NCBI RefSeq assembly: GCF_946479415.1
Contig: NZ_CAMLFY010000006.1
Location: 26,131-90,130 of the forward strand
Length of the DNA stretch: 64,000 nt
Reading direction: 5' to 3'
From: an uncultured Shinella sp.
GTDB lineage: Bacteria > Pseudomonadota > Alphaproteobacteria > Rhizobiales > Rhizobiaceae
Shown in pieces: positions 8,522-17,437 of the stretch; position 1 is the first letter of the stretch, and every line of letters begins with the position of its first letter. The translations under genes were made by a program, and so were the position numbers. The notes under the pieces were generated by a model that saw only the letters and a program-made list of their open reading frames with translations, ran no database searches and was not told the origin of the DNA.

Positions 8522-9538
8522 GTGTCGACCGTGAGGGACAAAGCGAAAAAATCCTCGGTCAGCGCCTTGCGCGTCGCCGAACTTGCCGGCGTTTCCCGCT
8601 CGGCGGTTTCCCGCACCTTCACCGATGGCGCCAGCGTATCGCCGACAACCCGCACAAAGGTGCTCGCGGCGGCGGAAAAGCTTGGCTATCACGTCAACCA
8701 TCTCGCGCGCGGGCTCATTCATCATCGATCCGGCATCGTCTGCCTGATCGTCGCGGAGCTGGAATCGCCCTTCCAGGCGAATGTCGTGGAGACCACGACG
8801 CGCAAGCTGCAAGCGATCGGCAAGGTCGTGATGGTGCTGAACACCGCCGGCCAATCCGACAATGTCGCGGCGGCGCTGCGCCAGACACTGAACTACCGCG
8901 CCGACGCCACCGTGGTCGTCTCCGGCATGCCGCCGGTATCGCTGATCGAAACCTGTATCGAAAACGGCCAGCGTGTTCTGCTCATCAACCGCGACGACCC
9001 GGTCGAGGGGCCGGAATGTGTGCTGGTGGAAAACGAGGCGGCGGCGCGCGAAGCCTGCCTGATGCTGCATCGCGCCGGCTGCCGGCGGCTTGCCCTGGTC
9101 ACCTCGACTGCGGCCACGCCGAGCATTCTGGCGCGAGAGACCTCCTTCTTGGAAGCGGCGGCAGAGCTTGGCATCGACGTCAGGATCGGCCGCGCCGGCC
9201 CGACGAGCTACGCCACGGGTGCGGAAGGCGCACGGCAATTGCTCGGCGCGTCCAGCCGGCCGGATGGCGTGTTCTGCGCTACGGACCTCCTCGCTCTCGG
9301 CTTCATGGATGTCGCGCGTCAGGAATTCCGGCTAGGCATTCCCGATGATCTCTGCGTCATCGGCTTCGACGACATTCCGCAGGCGGGCTGGCTCGGCTAC
9401 AACCTCACCACCTTCCGCCAGCCGGTCGAGGAGATCGCCGACCATATCGTCGGCATCATCGAACGGGACGATCCTGAACCGGCGTCGACCAAGCGCCTGC
9501 CGGCGCAGGTCGCCTGGCGCAAGACCGTGCGCCCCTAG
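8522..9538 (+). CDS. LacI/GalR family transcriptional regulator
   Basis: 338 residues, the normal LacI-family length. The N-terminal helix-turn-helix reads VAELAGVSRSAVSRTFTDGASVSPTTR with the hinge-helix region following (LGYHVNHLARGL). A periplasmic-binding-protein-like effector domain follows (about residues 65-335), including the VIGFDDIPQAGW segment typical of the family. GTG at 8522 is chosen because ggggaaagg precedes it and the length fits. No sugar-utilisation genes adjoin it, so its target and ligand are unknown. Confidence 0.85.
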   Translation: MSTVRDKAKKSSVSALRVAELAGVSRSAVSRTFTDGASVSPTTRTKVLAAAEKLGYHVNHLARGLIHHRSGIVCLIVAELESPFQANVVETTTRKLQAIGKVVMVLNTAGQSDNVAAALRQTLNYRADATVVVSGMPPVSLIETCIENGQRVLLINRDDPVEGPECVLVENEAAAREACLMLHRAGCRRLALVTSTAATPSILARETSFLEAAAELGIDVRIGRAGPTSYATGAEGARQLLGASSRPDGVFCATDLLALGFMDVARQEFRLGIPDDLCVIGFDDIPQAGWLGYNLTTFRQPVEEIADHIVGIIERDDPEPASTKRLPAQVAWRKTVRP

Positions 9539-9634
9539 TTTTGACGACCAACGGTGCCGAACCCCGGCCCCGCTCTCCCCTTCCGAAACGGCTGCGACGC
9601 CTTGGCACTTTCAGCGCCACGCGACTTGAGTTAA

Positions 9635-9657
9635 AAGTGGTATTTGAAATACTTATT
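9635..9657 (+). promoter_or_regulatory. Predicted NsrR-binding box
   Basis: A 23-base 11-1-11 dyad with central TATTT-G-AAATA lies 51 bases upstream of the nsrR-like start. Compared from memory with the E. coli NsrR consensus (AAGATGYATTT-N-AAATRCATCTT), 9 of 11 bases match in each half. It sits where a repressor would cover the promoter, implying autoregulation and nitric-oxide control of the three-gene unit. Confidence 0.7.
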
Positions 9658-9707
9658 AAAGCCTGAATGCGCTGCAACCAGGCAACCCGCTTTCGAAAGT
9701 TCGCGCC

Positions 9708-10157
9708 ATGCGCCTGACGCTGCACACCGACTATGCGCTCCGCATGCTGATTTATATGGCGACGCGACCGGATAGGCTCTGTACCGTCAGCGACGTGGCG
9801 GCGGCCTACGGGCTCTCGCGCAACCATCTCCTCAAGGTCGCGCAGACATTGCGGGATATCGGCCTTGTCGAGACGACGCGCGGCCGGGCCGGCGGCATCA
9901 GGCTCGCCAGAACGCCGGAGGCCATCGGCATCGGCGCGCTGGTGCGGGCGACGGAGGAAGCGTTCTCGCTCGCCGAATGCATGCAGGCCGAGGGCGGCAG
10001 CTGTTGCGCCATCTCGCCGGCCTGCCGGCTGAAGGGCATGCTGCACGAAGCACTCGCGGCCTTCCTCGCCGTGCTCGATCGATACACACTCGCCGATATC
10101 GTGCGCAATCGCGCCGAACTCGGCCCGCTGCTTGGCCTTAATGCCGTCGCGGCCTGA
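9708..10157 (+). CDS. nsrR: Rrf2-family nitric-oxide-sensing regulator NsrR
   Basis: 149 residues. The N-terminal winged helix (RLTLHTDYALRMLIYMA, VAAAYGLSRNHLLKV, GRAGGIRLAR) is typical of Rrf2 proteins. Cysteines at about 91, 99/100 and 106 match the spacing of the Fe-S ligands of NsrR (E. coli C91, C99, C105), distinguishing it from IscR. NsrR represses NO-detoxifying genes, and the [Fe-S] cluster is nitrosylated when NO is present. The next gene is a truncated haemoglobin, a common NsrR target, and an NsrR-like box lies upstream. Confidence 0.88.
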   Translation: MRLTLHTDYALRMLIYMATRPDRLCTVSDVAAAYGLSRNHLLKVAQTLRDIGLVETTRGRAGGIRLARTPEAIGIGALVRATEEAFSLAECMQAEGGSCCAISPACRLKGMLHEALAAFLAVLDRYTLADIVRNRAELGPLLGLNAVAA

Positions 10158-10173
10158 TGGAAAGGACTGAACC

Positions 10174-10194
10174 ATGCCCGAGGTGAACCGATGA
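10174..10194 (+). other. Possible six-codon leader ORF overlapping the haemoglobin start
   Basis: An ATG at 10174 with a good Shine-Dalgarno (ggaaagga) opens a six-codon frame (MPEVNR) whose TGA overlaps the ATG of the haemoglobin gene at 10191. It could couple translation or simply be chance. The haemoglobin's own ribosome site (gaggtg) lies inside it. Confidence 0.25.
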
Positions 10195-10670
10195 AAGGCC
10201 GGCCCGCGCCCGAACGCAGCCCCGAACGCAGCATCGTCATCGACGGCAAGCTGCTGCCCGATGTGGTCGACGAGGCGATGATCCACGCCGTCGTGTATGG
10301 TTTCTACGACGAGATCCGCAAGGACGCGCTGCTCGGGCCCGTCTTCAACGGCATCATCGCGGCCGAGGACTGGCCGGTTCATCTGGAAAAGATGTGCGCC
10401 TTCTGGTCCGCAACGCTGCTGCGCACCGGCCGCTACGAGGGCCGGCCGCTGCCGCCGCACCTCTCCATTCCCGAACTCGGCGAGGCGCATTTCCAGCGCT
10501 GGCTTTCGCTGTTTCGCGCAACCGTCGAACGGCTCTGCCCGCCCGAGGTCGCCGATCTCTTCCTCGACCGGGCGCTGCGCATCGCCCATTCCTTCCGCCT
10601 CGCCATCGCCTTCCATCGCGGCGAGGACTCCATGCAGGTTCTGCCGATCTCGCGGGAGGCGCTGTCGTGA
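10191..10670 (+). CDS. Group III truncated haemoglobin
   Basis: 159 residues. It has the 2-on-2 globin pattern of group III trHbs: VVYGFYDEIRKDALLGPVFN, then AEDWPVHLEKMCAFWSATLL, RYEGRPLPPHL and FQRWLSLFRATVE. The His in PVHLEKM and the HFQRWL segment fall in the haem-pocket region. Related proteins (Campylobacter Ctb) help against NO and modulate oxygen or peroxide chemistry. It follows nsrR by 33 bases and its stop overlaps the next start (GTGA), so the three genes form one NO-responsive operon. Confidence 0.85.
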   Translation: MKGRPAPERSPERSIVIDGKLLPDVVDEAMIHAVVYGFYDEIRKDALLGPVFNGIIAAEDWPVHLEKMCAFWSATLLRTGRYEGRPLPPHLSIPELGEAHFQRWLSLFRATVERLCPPEVADLFLDRALRIAHSFRLAIAFHRGEDSMQVLPISREALS

Positions 10671-10954
10671 CTGCACCCCTCACCATCGCGCGGGATGAAA
10701 ATGGCGAATTCCTGCTGCCGGCGGAGATGCTCGCCGCCCGTTTCAGCTGGCCGGTCGAGACCTTCCGCGACATGATGCGGCGCGGGCTCGTCTCCTCCCG
10801 CGTCGAGCGTGGCGAAGGCGAGGATGAAGGCCGCTGGCGGCTGTCCGTCCGCTGCGGCAACCGGCGCTGGCAGGCCATCGTCGAGGCCGACGGCAGCGTC
10901 GGCGACCAGCGGCTCGACGTCCTTCCCGCCGCGCCGCCGAAGAAAGCTCCATAG
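10667..10954 (+). CDS. DUF6522-type small protein
   Basis: 95 residues starting at a GTG that overlaps the haemoglobin stop by four bases. It has a short beta-rich N-terminus (IARDENGEFLLPAEML), a predicted helix (WPVETFRDMMRRGLVSSRVERG) and paired strands (RWRLSVRCGNRRWQAIVEADG). I assign it to DUF6522 from this pattern and from its recurrent position behind NsrR/haemoglobin-type genes; function is unknown. Co-translation suggests a role in the nitrosative-stress unit. Confidence 0.65.
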   Translation: MTAPLTIARDENGEFLLPAEMLAARFSWPVETFRDMMRRGLVSSRVERGEGEDEGRWRLSVRCGNRRWQAIVEADGSVGDQRLDVLPAAPPKKAP

Positions 10955-11395
10955 GCTACCATTGTAGGACCGGAGACCCAAAAGCCGCTCGCCAGGCAGC
11001 GACATCGTTGCGATCTCCGCATTGTGCTTTTCCCAGTCGCGCGGGTCGCAGGGGGAAGGCGGCGCGTTTGGAATGGTCGAGTTCGCGCCGGAGGCCGACG
11101 CGTTCGGTGCGCTCGGCTTCGTTGTTCCATTCGGCCGGAATGCATCCGGTCGCGGTCTTCCGGTTGAGTCTTCTCCCCGGTCTCGAAATGCTCGAAAAGT
11201 TCCAGCACGCACTGGAAACAGCCGACATCGCCGTCCTGCGTCTTCAGGCTCAGCACGCCTTGCACACCGATCGGCAACGGGCGGGTTGAGATCGCCACGC
11301 GCCTACCGGCGCCGTTTCGGTGAGGGAGCAGTGGATTGACATTGCTTTATTGTATGCAATAAAAAATAAAATTTAATACAATTACGAGCCAACAA
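10955..11395. other. 441-bp region without a convincing gene
   Basis: All three minus-strand frames are open over parts of this stretch (for example an ATG at 11298 and one at 11212), with protein-like pieces such as GVQGVLSLKTQDGDVGCFQC and DWEKHNAEIATMSLPGERLL appearing in different frames. That pattern fits a decayed, frameshifted gene, but no family was recognised and no frame has both a good start and a clean end. The last 60 bases are AT-rich and look like the promoter of the amidohydrolase gene. Confidence 0.4.
11349..11382 (+). promoter_or_regulatory. AT-rich promoter region with an ATTGTAT/ATACAAT inverted repeat
   Basis: ATTGTAT (11349-11355) and ATACAAT (11376-11382) are exact inverted repeats 20 bases apart, in a local AT-rich island 14 bases before the amidohydrolase start. 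Such GTAT/ATAC half-sites are common for GntR-type repressors, but no regulator gene adjoins, so the binding protein is unknown. Confidence 0.4.
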
Positions 11396-12899
11396 ATGAC
11401 GACACTTCCGTACTCCGGGCGCCTTGCCGGCCCGGTCCTGATGAGCGCGCGCTGGGTTGTCGGCCACCAGGACGGCCGTCATGTGCTCTATGACGATGGC
11501 TGCGTCGTCTTCGAAGGCAACACCGTGACCTTCGTCGGTCATGACTATCCCGGCGAGGTCGCCCATCGCATCGATTGCGGCAATGCCATTCTCTCACCCG
11601 GCTTCATCGATCTTGACGCGCTGTCCGACCTCGACACGACGGTGCTCGCCTTCGACAACCAGCCCGGCTGGCGCACCGGCCGTGTCTGGCCGAAGAGCTA
11701 CATGGATCGCGGCCCCTACGAGATGTACACGCCGGAGGAGCTGGCCTTCCAGAAGCGCTATGCCTTCGCGCAGCTCATCCGCAATGGCGTGACGACGGCG
11801 TTGCCGATCGCCTCGCTGTTCTACCGTGAATGGGCGGAAACCGACGGCGAGTTCTCCGCCGCCGCCCATGCCGCGCACGATCTCGGCCTGCGCGTCTATC
11901 TCGGCCCGGCCTATCGCGCCGGCAACAGCTTCGTCGATGACGACGGCAAGATCGGCTTCTATTTCGACGAGGCGCGCGGTCTCGCCAATTTCGCCGGCGC
12001 CGTCGCCTTTGCCGAGCGCATCGAGGCGATGGCCTCACCGCTGGTGCGCGCGATGCTGGCACCCGACCGCATCGAGACGGGGACTGCCGAATTCCTTCGC
12101 CGCACCGCCGCCGCCGGCAACGATCTCGACGTGCCGGTGCGGCTGCATTGCTGCCAGTCGAAACTCGAATTCGACCGCATCGTCGCCGTACATGACGCGA
12201 CACCGCTCGAATGGCTCGACAGCCTTCGGCGTGCTCTCGCAGCGCATGCTGCTGCCGCATGGCGAACTCGTCGCCGGCACGCGCAACGTGGCGCGCGCCG
12301 GGCGCGACCTCGATATCCTCGCCAAGGCCGGCGCCACGCTGGTGCATTGCCCGATCGTTTCGGCCCGCCACGGCGGCTTCATGGACAGTTTCAGCAAGTT
12401 CCGCGCGCTGGGCGTGCGCATCGGTCTCGGCACCGATACCTGGCCGCCGGATTTCATCCAGAACATGCAGGTCGGCATCATGGTGTCGCGCGTAGTGGAT
12501 GCCTCCATCTCGAGCGTGCGCTCGGAGCACTATTTCGACGCCGCCACGCTCGGTGGCGCCGATGCGCTGCGCCGTCCCGATCTCGGCCGTCTCCAGCCGG
12601 GCGCCAAGGCCGACATGATCGTCATCGACATGGGCCATGACCGCATCGGCCATGTCATCGATCCGATCCAGACGCTGATGATGAACTCGTCCGGCCGCGA
12701 CGTGCGCACCGTCGTCATCGACGGTCGCTTCGTTATGGTCGACGGGGTCATTCCCGGCTTCGACGCGGCCGAGGAACAGGCGCGCGCGCAGCGCCAGTTC
12801 GACGGTCTGCTCAACCGCTACCCCGAACGCACCTACGGTCACCCGCCGCTCGAACAGATCTTTTCGTCGAGCTATCCGCGCGTCGGCCGCAAGGGGTGA
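11396..12899 (+). pseudogene. Amidohydrolase (TrzN/AtzB/cytosine-deaminase superfamily), broken by a +1 frameshift
   Basis: The first frame runs 11396 to about 12225 and encodes the N-terminal half (LSPGFIDLDALSDLD, a TTALPIASLFYREW segment, then VRLHCCQSKLEFDRI). The reading continues one frame over to 12899 (LLPHGELVAGTRN, VHCPIVSARHGGF, GLGTDTWPPDFIQNM, LQPGAKADMIVIDMG). The join is near 12221-12230, where agccttcggcg has one base more than needed for SLGVLSQR. Restoring it gives about 500 residues, full length for the family. The HxH pair that normally follows PGFID is replaced by Asp residues, although the later His and Asp ligands remain. The cause is either a real mutation or a sequencing error. 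Confidence 0.8.
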
Positions 12900-12900
12900 G

Positions 12901-14022
12901 TTACAGCATCGTAAAGGTTCCCGTGTCGAGGAAGGTCTCGATGGCGTGGCACCAGGGGGCGATGTCGATCTTGTTCTGGGCAAGCCAGTCGGCGTTGAAA
13001 TAGGTGCCAGCATAGCGGTCGCCGCTGTCGCAGATCAGCGTGACGAGCGAGCCTTCGCGCCCCTCTTTCATCATGCCCTCGGCAATCGAGAGCAGGCCGA
13101 AGAAATTGGTGCCTGTCGAAGCGCCAACCCGGCGGAACAGCCGGTCGGACAGGACATGGGCGGCGGCGATGGAGGCGGCATCCGGCACCTTGATCATATG
13201 GTCGATGACCGTCGGGATGAAAGACGGCTCGACGCGCGGTCGGCCGACGCCTTCGATGCGCGACGGCGTCTGGCAGGTGGCGCCCGGGGCGCTTTCCTTC
13301 CAGGCGTCGTAGAAGACGGAATTCTCCACATCGGTCACGCAGAGCCGCGTCGAAAGGTTACGGTAGCGGATGTAGCGGCCGATGGTGGCCGAGGTGCCGC
13401 CCGTGCCCGCACCCATGATGACCCAGCTCGGCACCGGATGGGCCTCGCGTTCCATCTGGCCGAAAATGCTCTCGGCGATATTGTTGTTGCCGCGCCAGTC
13501 GGTGGCACGCTCGGCATTGGTGAACTGGTCGAGATAGTGGCCGCCGGTTTCCGCCGCGATGCGTGCGGCAGTGTCATAGACCTCCGCCGGGCGATCGACG
13601 AAGGCGCAGCGGCCGCCGAAACGCTCGATGACGTCGATCTTCGCCTTGCTGGTGCTGCGCGGCATGACGGCGATGAAGGGCAGCTCCAGCAGATTGGCGA
13701 AATAGGCCTCCGACACCGCCGTCGATCCCGAGGAGGCCTCGACCAGCGTCGTGCCCTTGCAGATCCGCCCGTTGCAGATGCCGTAGAGGAAGAGCGAACG
13801 GGCGAGCCGGTGCTTCAGGCTGCCCGTCGGATGGGTGCTCTCGTCCTTGAGATAGATCGAGATGCCTTTAAGGCCCTTGAACACCGGATTGACGAGATGC
13901 GTATCCGCCGAACGGCGGGCATCCCCTTCCAGAATGCCGATGGCGTGGCGCGCCCAGGCGCGGTCCGCGCAATCGAGGAAAGGCGCGGGGTCGGCGGTAA
14001 AAGGGGCCGGTGTCGTGTCCAT
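12901..14022 (-). CDS. PLP-dependent cysteine synthase-family protein (Cds1-like cysteine desulfhydrase)
   Basis: 373 residues, fold-type II PLP enzyme. The Schiff-base Lys is at about residue 70 in [15 protein letters not shown]. The substrate loop [18 protein letters not shown] and the phosphate loop [14 protein letters not shown] are present. The [10 protein letters not shown] form and the extra length fit the Cds1-like branch, where mycobacterial Cds1 degrades cysteine to sulfide, pyruvate and ammonia, more than OAS sulfhydrylase, but the reaction here is inferred. Start at 14022 has a strong gggaggag. It converges on the amidohydrolase (1-base gap) and lies 97 bases after the rpiR-type gene, probably in the same transcript. 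Confidence 0.75.
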   Translation of the reverse strand: MDTTPAPFTADPAPFLDCADRAWARHAIGILEGDARRSADTHLVNPVFKGLKGISIYLKDESTHPTGSLKHRLARSLFLYGICNGRICKGTTLVEASSGSTAVSEAYFANLLELPFIAVMPRSTSKAKIDVIERFGGRCAFVDRPAEVYDTAARIAAETGGHYLDQFTNAERATDWRGNNNIAESIFGQMEREAHPVPSWVIMGAGTGGTSATIGRYIRYRNLSTRLCVTDVENSVFYDAWKESAPGATCQTPSRIEGVGRPRVEPSFIPTVIDHMIKVPDAASIAAAHVLSDRLFRRVGASTGTNFFGLLSIAEGMMKEGREGSLVTLICDSGDRYAGTYFNADWLAQNKIDIAPWCHAIETFLDTGTFTML

Positions 14023-14119
14023 GGTGATCTCCTCCCAGAGACAGGGATCGTGCGGCATTTTCCGTGGGCGATCAACGGTGAAGCGCTCATCGCGCGACGG
14101 CGATGCAAAGGGCGTGTCG

Positions 14120-14983
14120 TCAATCCCCAAGCAACTGGCGATCGTCACCGTCACGGCGGCTGACGAGTTCCTGCTTGATGCCGCGCAGGGTTTTCAGCGC
14201 CTTGTTGCGATCCCCATAGGCGACAAGATTGGCGAGCATGTCGATGACGGCGAGATAGGCATAACGCGTCGAGGTGGGGCGGAAGATGTTACGGCCCTCC
14301 GGAAGGTCGACGGCGAGGACGACATCGGCCGCCGCCGCGACGGGCGAGCCGCGTTGGGTAATGACGATGGTAGGCACACCGCGCTGGCGCAGAAGCTCCA
14401 GACAATGCACGAGCGCCGGGTCTCGCCCGGTGAAGGAGGAACCGAAGACCACCGTGCCCGGCTGGGCGGCCGCCGACATCATGGCATTCATATTGTGGTC
14501 GCTGGAGGCACTGATGCGGCAGCCGAGGCGGAAGAGCCGGTTGTGCAATTCGTTGGCGATCATCGCCGAATTGCCGCTCGCGCCAAAGGCTTGGATGAAC
14601 TCGGCCCCGCACAGCAGGCGCGCCGCGGTTTCAAGGGCTGCGAAATCCAGCTGGCGATGCAGCTGGAGCAGCGCGTTCTGGGCCTTTGCGATGATATCGG
14701 CCGCCACCTCTTCAGGTGTTTCGGTCGCGATATCAGGCCTCACATAGCGCAGGCCGACAGCGGTGAGCTTGGCGAGCTGTACCTTGAAATCCGGATAACC
14801 CTTGCAGCCAAGCCGGCGGCAAAAACGGGTGATGGTGGGTGGCGAGACGCCGGCGCGTTTTGCCATGTCGCCGATCGCGGCACTAACCACGAAATCCACG
14901 TCGTCGAGGACGATCTGCGCCAGTTTCCGGTCGAGAGCGGAACGTTTGCCGTCCGCATCCGACAAGGCTTGCAAAAGATCCAT
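14120..14983 (-). CDS. MurR/RpiR-family transcriptional regulator with SIS domain
   Basis: 287 residues. The N-terminal RpiR-type helix-turn-helix is at about 1-77 ([32 protein letters not shown]) and a SIS sugar-phosphate-binding domain at about 110-250 ([26 protein letters not shown], then [32 protein letters not shown]). Start at 14983 is preceded by aggacgg; the frame is open upstream to 15181 but with poor composition. It is divergent from the MlrC gene and upstream of the Cds1-like gene, so both are likely targets. Confidence 0.85.
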   Translation of the reverse strand: MDLLQALSDADGKRSALDRKLAQIVLDDVDFVVSAAIGDMAKRAGVSPPTITRFCRRLGCKGYPDFKVQLAKLTAVGLRYVRPDIATETPEEVAADIIAKAQNALLQLHRQLDFAALETAARLLCGAEFIQAFGASGNSAMIANELHNRLFRLGCRISASSDHNMNAMMSAAAQPGTVVFGSSFTGRDPALVHCLELLRQRGVPTIVITQRGSPVAAAADVVLAVDLPEGRNIFRPTSTRYAYLAVIDMLANLVAYGDRNKALKTLRGIKQELVSRRDGDDRQLLGD

Positions 14984-15502
14984 AGTCCCGTCCTGCTCCG
15001 CCGGCCAGAGCATCAAGTCGTGAAAACAAATTTCTCGGCACGAAAGCCGTATCATGGAATGCGTGCGCATCAAGCTGGTTTTCTCGATCATCCTTCCACC
15101 GTGAAACGCCGGAACTTCGAGGTTTTTAATTTCCTGCAATTTTTCCTGAAGAAAAGATCGGGTGGGTTCGAGGGCGTTCAAAAACCGCCAGAAAATCGCG
15201 CCCCATTCTGCCCGTGGATTTTCTCAGGCTTTCATTCGCCACCGTCAATATCCGCAGGTCCATGGCTGACTTATCATCATGATATCAATCGTCATTTTTG
15301 CACATTAACGCGCCTGCTCTCTCCTTTCGCTGATTCCGCGAGTGAAATTCTTCTGTCTTTTCGTCGCGAAAGAAACGGCGAGGCGGCACCAGGATCGCAC
15401 ATGGTTAACATATTGACTTTCCATGCTATTTTCACTTTATTGAGAAAATAAATTACGCACCGGCAACCGATATAGCGGCGCGTGCCACAGGAGCGGAAAG
15501 AG
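14984..15502. other. 519-bp divergent intergenic region between rpiR-type and mlrC-type genes
   Basis: This contains divergent control sequences. Near the plus-strand gene is a local AT-rich island (about 15400-15455) with a candidate promoter and a short palindrome, listed separately. The middle (15180-15400) shows no coding signal or large repeat. Confidence 0.45.
15413..15452 (+). promoter_or_regulatory. Candidate promoter and operator of the MlrC-family gene
   Basis: TTGACT (15413-15418) and TTTATT (15436-15441) are separated by 17 bases. The second hexamer is also the left arm of TTTATT-GAGAA-AATAAA (15436-15452), a perfect inverted repeat. A repressor bound there, plausibly the adjacent RpiR protein, would block the -10 region. 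This is inferred from position. Confidence 0.45.
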
Positions 15503-16993
15503 ATGCGTATTTTCACGGCCTCGCTTGCAACGGAAACCAATACGTTCTCGCCCGTGCCGACGGATATGAACGCCTTCAAGGCCGCGTTCTATGCCGGGCC
15601 GGGCGAACATCCGGATACACCTACGCTCTGCTCCTCCGTCGTGCCGATCCTGCGCCGGCGCGGCCGGGCGGAGGGTTTTACGGTGATCGAGGGCACCGCC
15701 TGCTGGGCCGAACCTGCCGGCCTCATCCAGCGCCAGACCTATGAGACGCTGCGCGACCAGATCCTCGGCGAACTCACCGCCGCGCTGCCCGTCGATGCCG
15801 TCGTGCTCGGCCTGCATGGCGCGATGGTGGCTCAGGGCTATGACGACCCGGAGGGCGATTTCCTGGCCCGCATCCGCGCGCTCGTCGGCCCGGATGTGCT
15901 GGTCGCGGTGGAATTCGATCCGCACAGCCATCTCACCGTCAGGCGCGTCGCCAATCTCGACCTGATGGCGGCCTTTCTGGAATTCCCCCATACGGATTTC
16001 GAGGAGCGCGGCGAGCATGTGGTGGAACTCGCATTGCGCACGCTGAAGGGCGAGATCCGCCCCGCCGTCTCTACCTTCGACTGCCGCATGATCACCATCT
16101 ACCCGACGAGCCGCGAGCCGATGCGTTCCTTCGTCGACCGGCTGAAGGCGCTGGAGGGCAAGGACGGCGTTCTCTCGATTTCCGTCATCCACGGCTTCAT
16201 GGCCGGCGATGTGCCCGACATGGGAACACGGATCGTCGTCGTGACCGACAACGACAAGGCTAGGGGCGACGAACTGGCAGAGGCACTCGGCCACGAACTC
16301 TACGGCCTGCGCAGGCACACCGCGATGCCGATGCTCGCCACCGCGCCGGGTCTCGACAAGGCGCAGGCGATCCGTGCGGCGCATCCGCAAAAGCCTGTCG
16401 TCATCGCGGATGTCTGGGACAATCCGGGCGGCGGCGTGGCGGGCGACGCGACCTTCATTCTGCGCCAGATGATCGAGCGCGGTTTGGAGGACGTTGCCGT
16501 CGCGACGATCTGGGATCCGATCGCCGTCTCCTTCTGCCATGCGGCGGGGAAAGGCGCGGAACTGGCATTGCGCTTCGGGGGCAAATCCGGCCCCGAGGGC
16601 GGCGAGCCGCTCGATCTGCGCGTGACGGTGGAGCATGTCTTCGATGCCGGCTGGCAGAGCTTTCGCAACAGCCGCGTGACGCTCGGCAGCACGGCCGTGA
16701 TCCGGCCCGTCGGCACGACGATCGATATCGTGCTCATCACCAGCCGCACGCAGACCTACGAGCCCGACATCTTCTCCAACCAAAGCGTGGATTTTTCCCG
16801 GAAAGCCTTCCTGCTGGTGAAATCGACGAACCATTTCCACGCCGGCTTCCAGCCGGTGGCCTCGGAAATCGTCTATATCGCCGCGCCGACATCCTACCCG
16901 ACGGATCCGGCGACCACGCCCTATCGCAAGGCCCGCACCGACCTTTGGCCGCGCGTCGCCGACCCGCTCGGTCTCGATGGAGCGGCGCGCTGA
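15503..16993 (+). CDS. MlrC-family (M81) protein, microcystinase C-like
   Basis: 496 residues, usual length for the MlrC family. The N-terminus RIFTASLATETNTFSPVPT and the segments LGLHGAMVAQGYDDPEGDF, VAVEFDPHSHLT, ISVIHGFMAGDVPDMGT and IADVWDNPGGGVAGDAT contain the conserved Glu, Asp and His residues proposed to bind metal. The family is named for microcystin breakdown in Sphingomonas, but most rhizobial members lie in catabolic clusters and their true substrates are unknown. Start at 15503 has aggagcgg upstream. Divergent from the RpiR regulator. Confidence 0.85.
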   Translation: MRIFTASLATETNTFSPVPTDMNAFKAAFYAGPGEHPDTPTLCSSVVPILRRRGRAEGFTVIEGTACWAEPAGLIQRQTYETLRDQILGELTAALPVDAVVLGLHGAMVAQGYDDPEGDFLARIRALVGPDVLVAVEFDPHSHLTVRRVANLDLMAAFLEFPHTDFEERGEHVVELALRTLKGEIRPAVSTFDCRMITIYPTSREPMRSFVDRLKALEGKDGVLSISVIHGFMAGDVPDMGTRIVVVTDNDKARGDELAEALGHELYGLRRHTAMPMLATAPGLDKAQAIRAAHPQKPVVIADVWDNPGGGVAGDATFILRQMIERGLEDVAVATIWDPIAVSFCHAAGKGAELALRFGGKSGPEGGEPLDLRVTVEHVFDAGWQSFRNSRVTLGSTAVIRPVGTTIDIVLITSRTQTYEPDIFSNQSVDFSRKAFLLVKSTNHFHAGFQPVASEIVYIAAPTSYPTDPATTPYRKARTDLWPRVADPLGLDGAAR

Positions 16994-17045
16994 TCCTTGG
17001 CGCCATTGCGGACGCAAAACCGCCGGGCACTTTTGCCGGAATTGC

Positions 17046-17423
17046 TCAGGTCGCCACCCGACGGGCGACCGAGCGGCTGCGCTTGTCGATCGCCCTTTGC
17101 AGCGCCTCGGTGATTTCCTCGTCGCGGAAGGGTTTTGCGATGACCGCCAGCGCGCCGTCGAAGCCATAAGGCAGCGAACTGGGATCGCCGGTGACGAAGA
17201 TGACATCGATACCGAAGCGGTCGATCAGCCTGCGGGCCAGCAGATGGCCGCTGTTGCCATCGGAAAGGCCGAGATCGACCAAAGCGATATCGGCGCGCGG
17301 CGCGTAGGCGAGTGCCTGCTCGACGGTCGAAACAGGTCCGAGCGTTTCATGCCCGCTTTCCTGCACGACGGTTTCCAGGAGGCTGGCGATGAGGAACTCG
17401 TCCTCGACGATCATGACGCGCAT
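17046..17423 (-). CDS. Single-domain response regulator (CheY-like receiver)
   Basis: 125 residues with only a receiver domain: acidic pocket VEDEF at the N-terminus, phospho-acceptor Asp at about residue 50 (IALVDLGLSDG), the Thr of VTGD, and the conserved Lys in VIAKPFRDEEI. There is no output domain. Start at 17423 has gaggaag upstream. It is close to the C-terminal receivers of the hybrid kinase encoded upstream on the same strand (17694-21422) with one small gene between, so phosphotransfer between them is plausible. Confidence 0.85.
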   Translation of the reverse strand: MRVMIVEDEFLIASLLETVVQESGHETLGPVSTVEQALAYAPRADIALVDLGLSDGNSGHLLARRLIDRFGIDVIFVTGDPSSLPYGFDGALAVIAKPFRDEEITEALQRAIDKRSRSVARRVAT

Positions 17424-17437
17424 GGCTTCCTCCCGCG

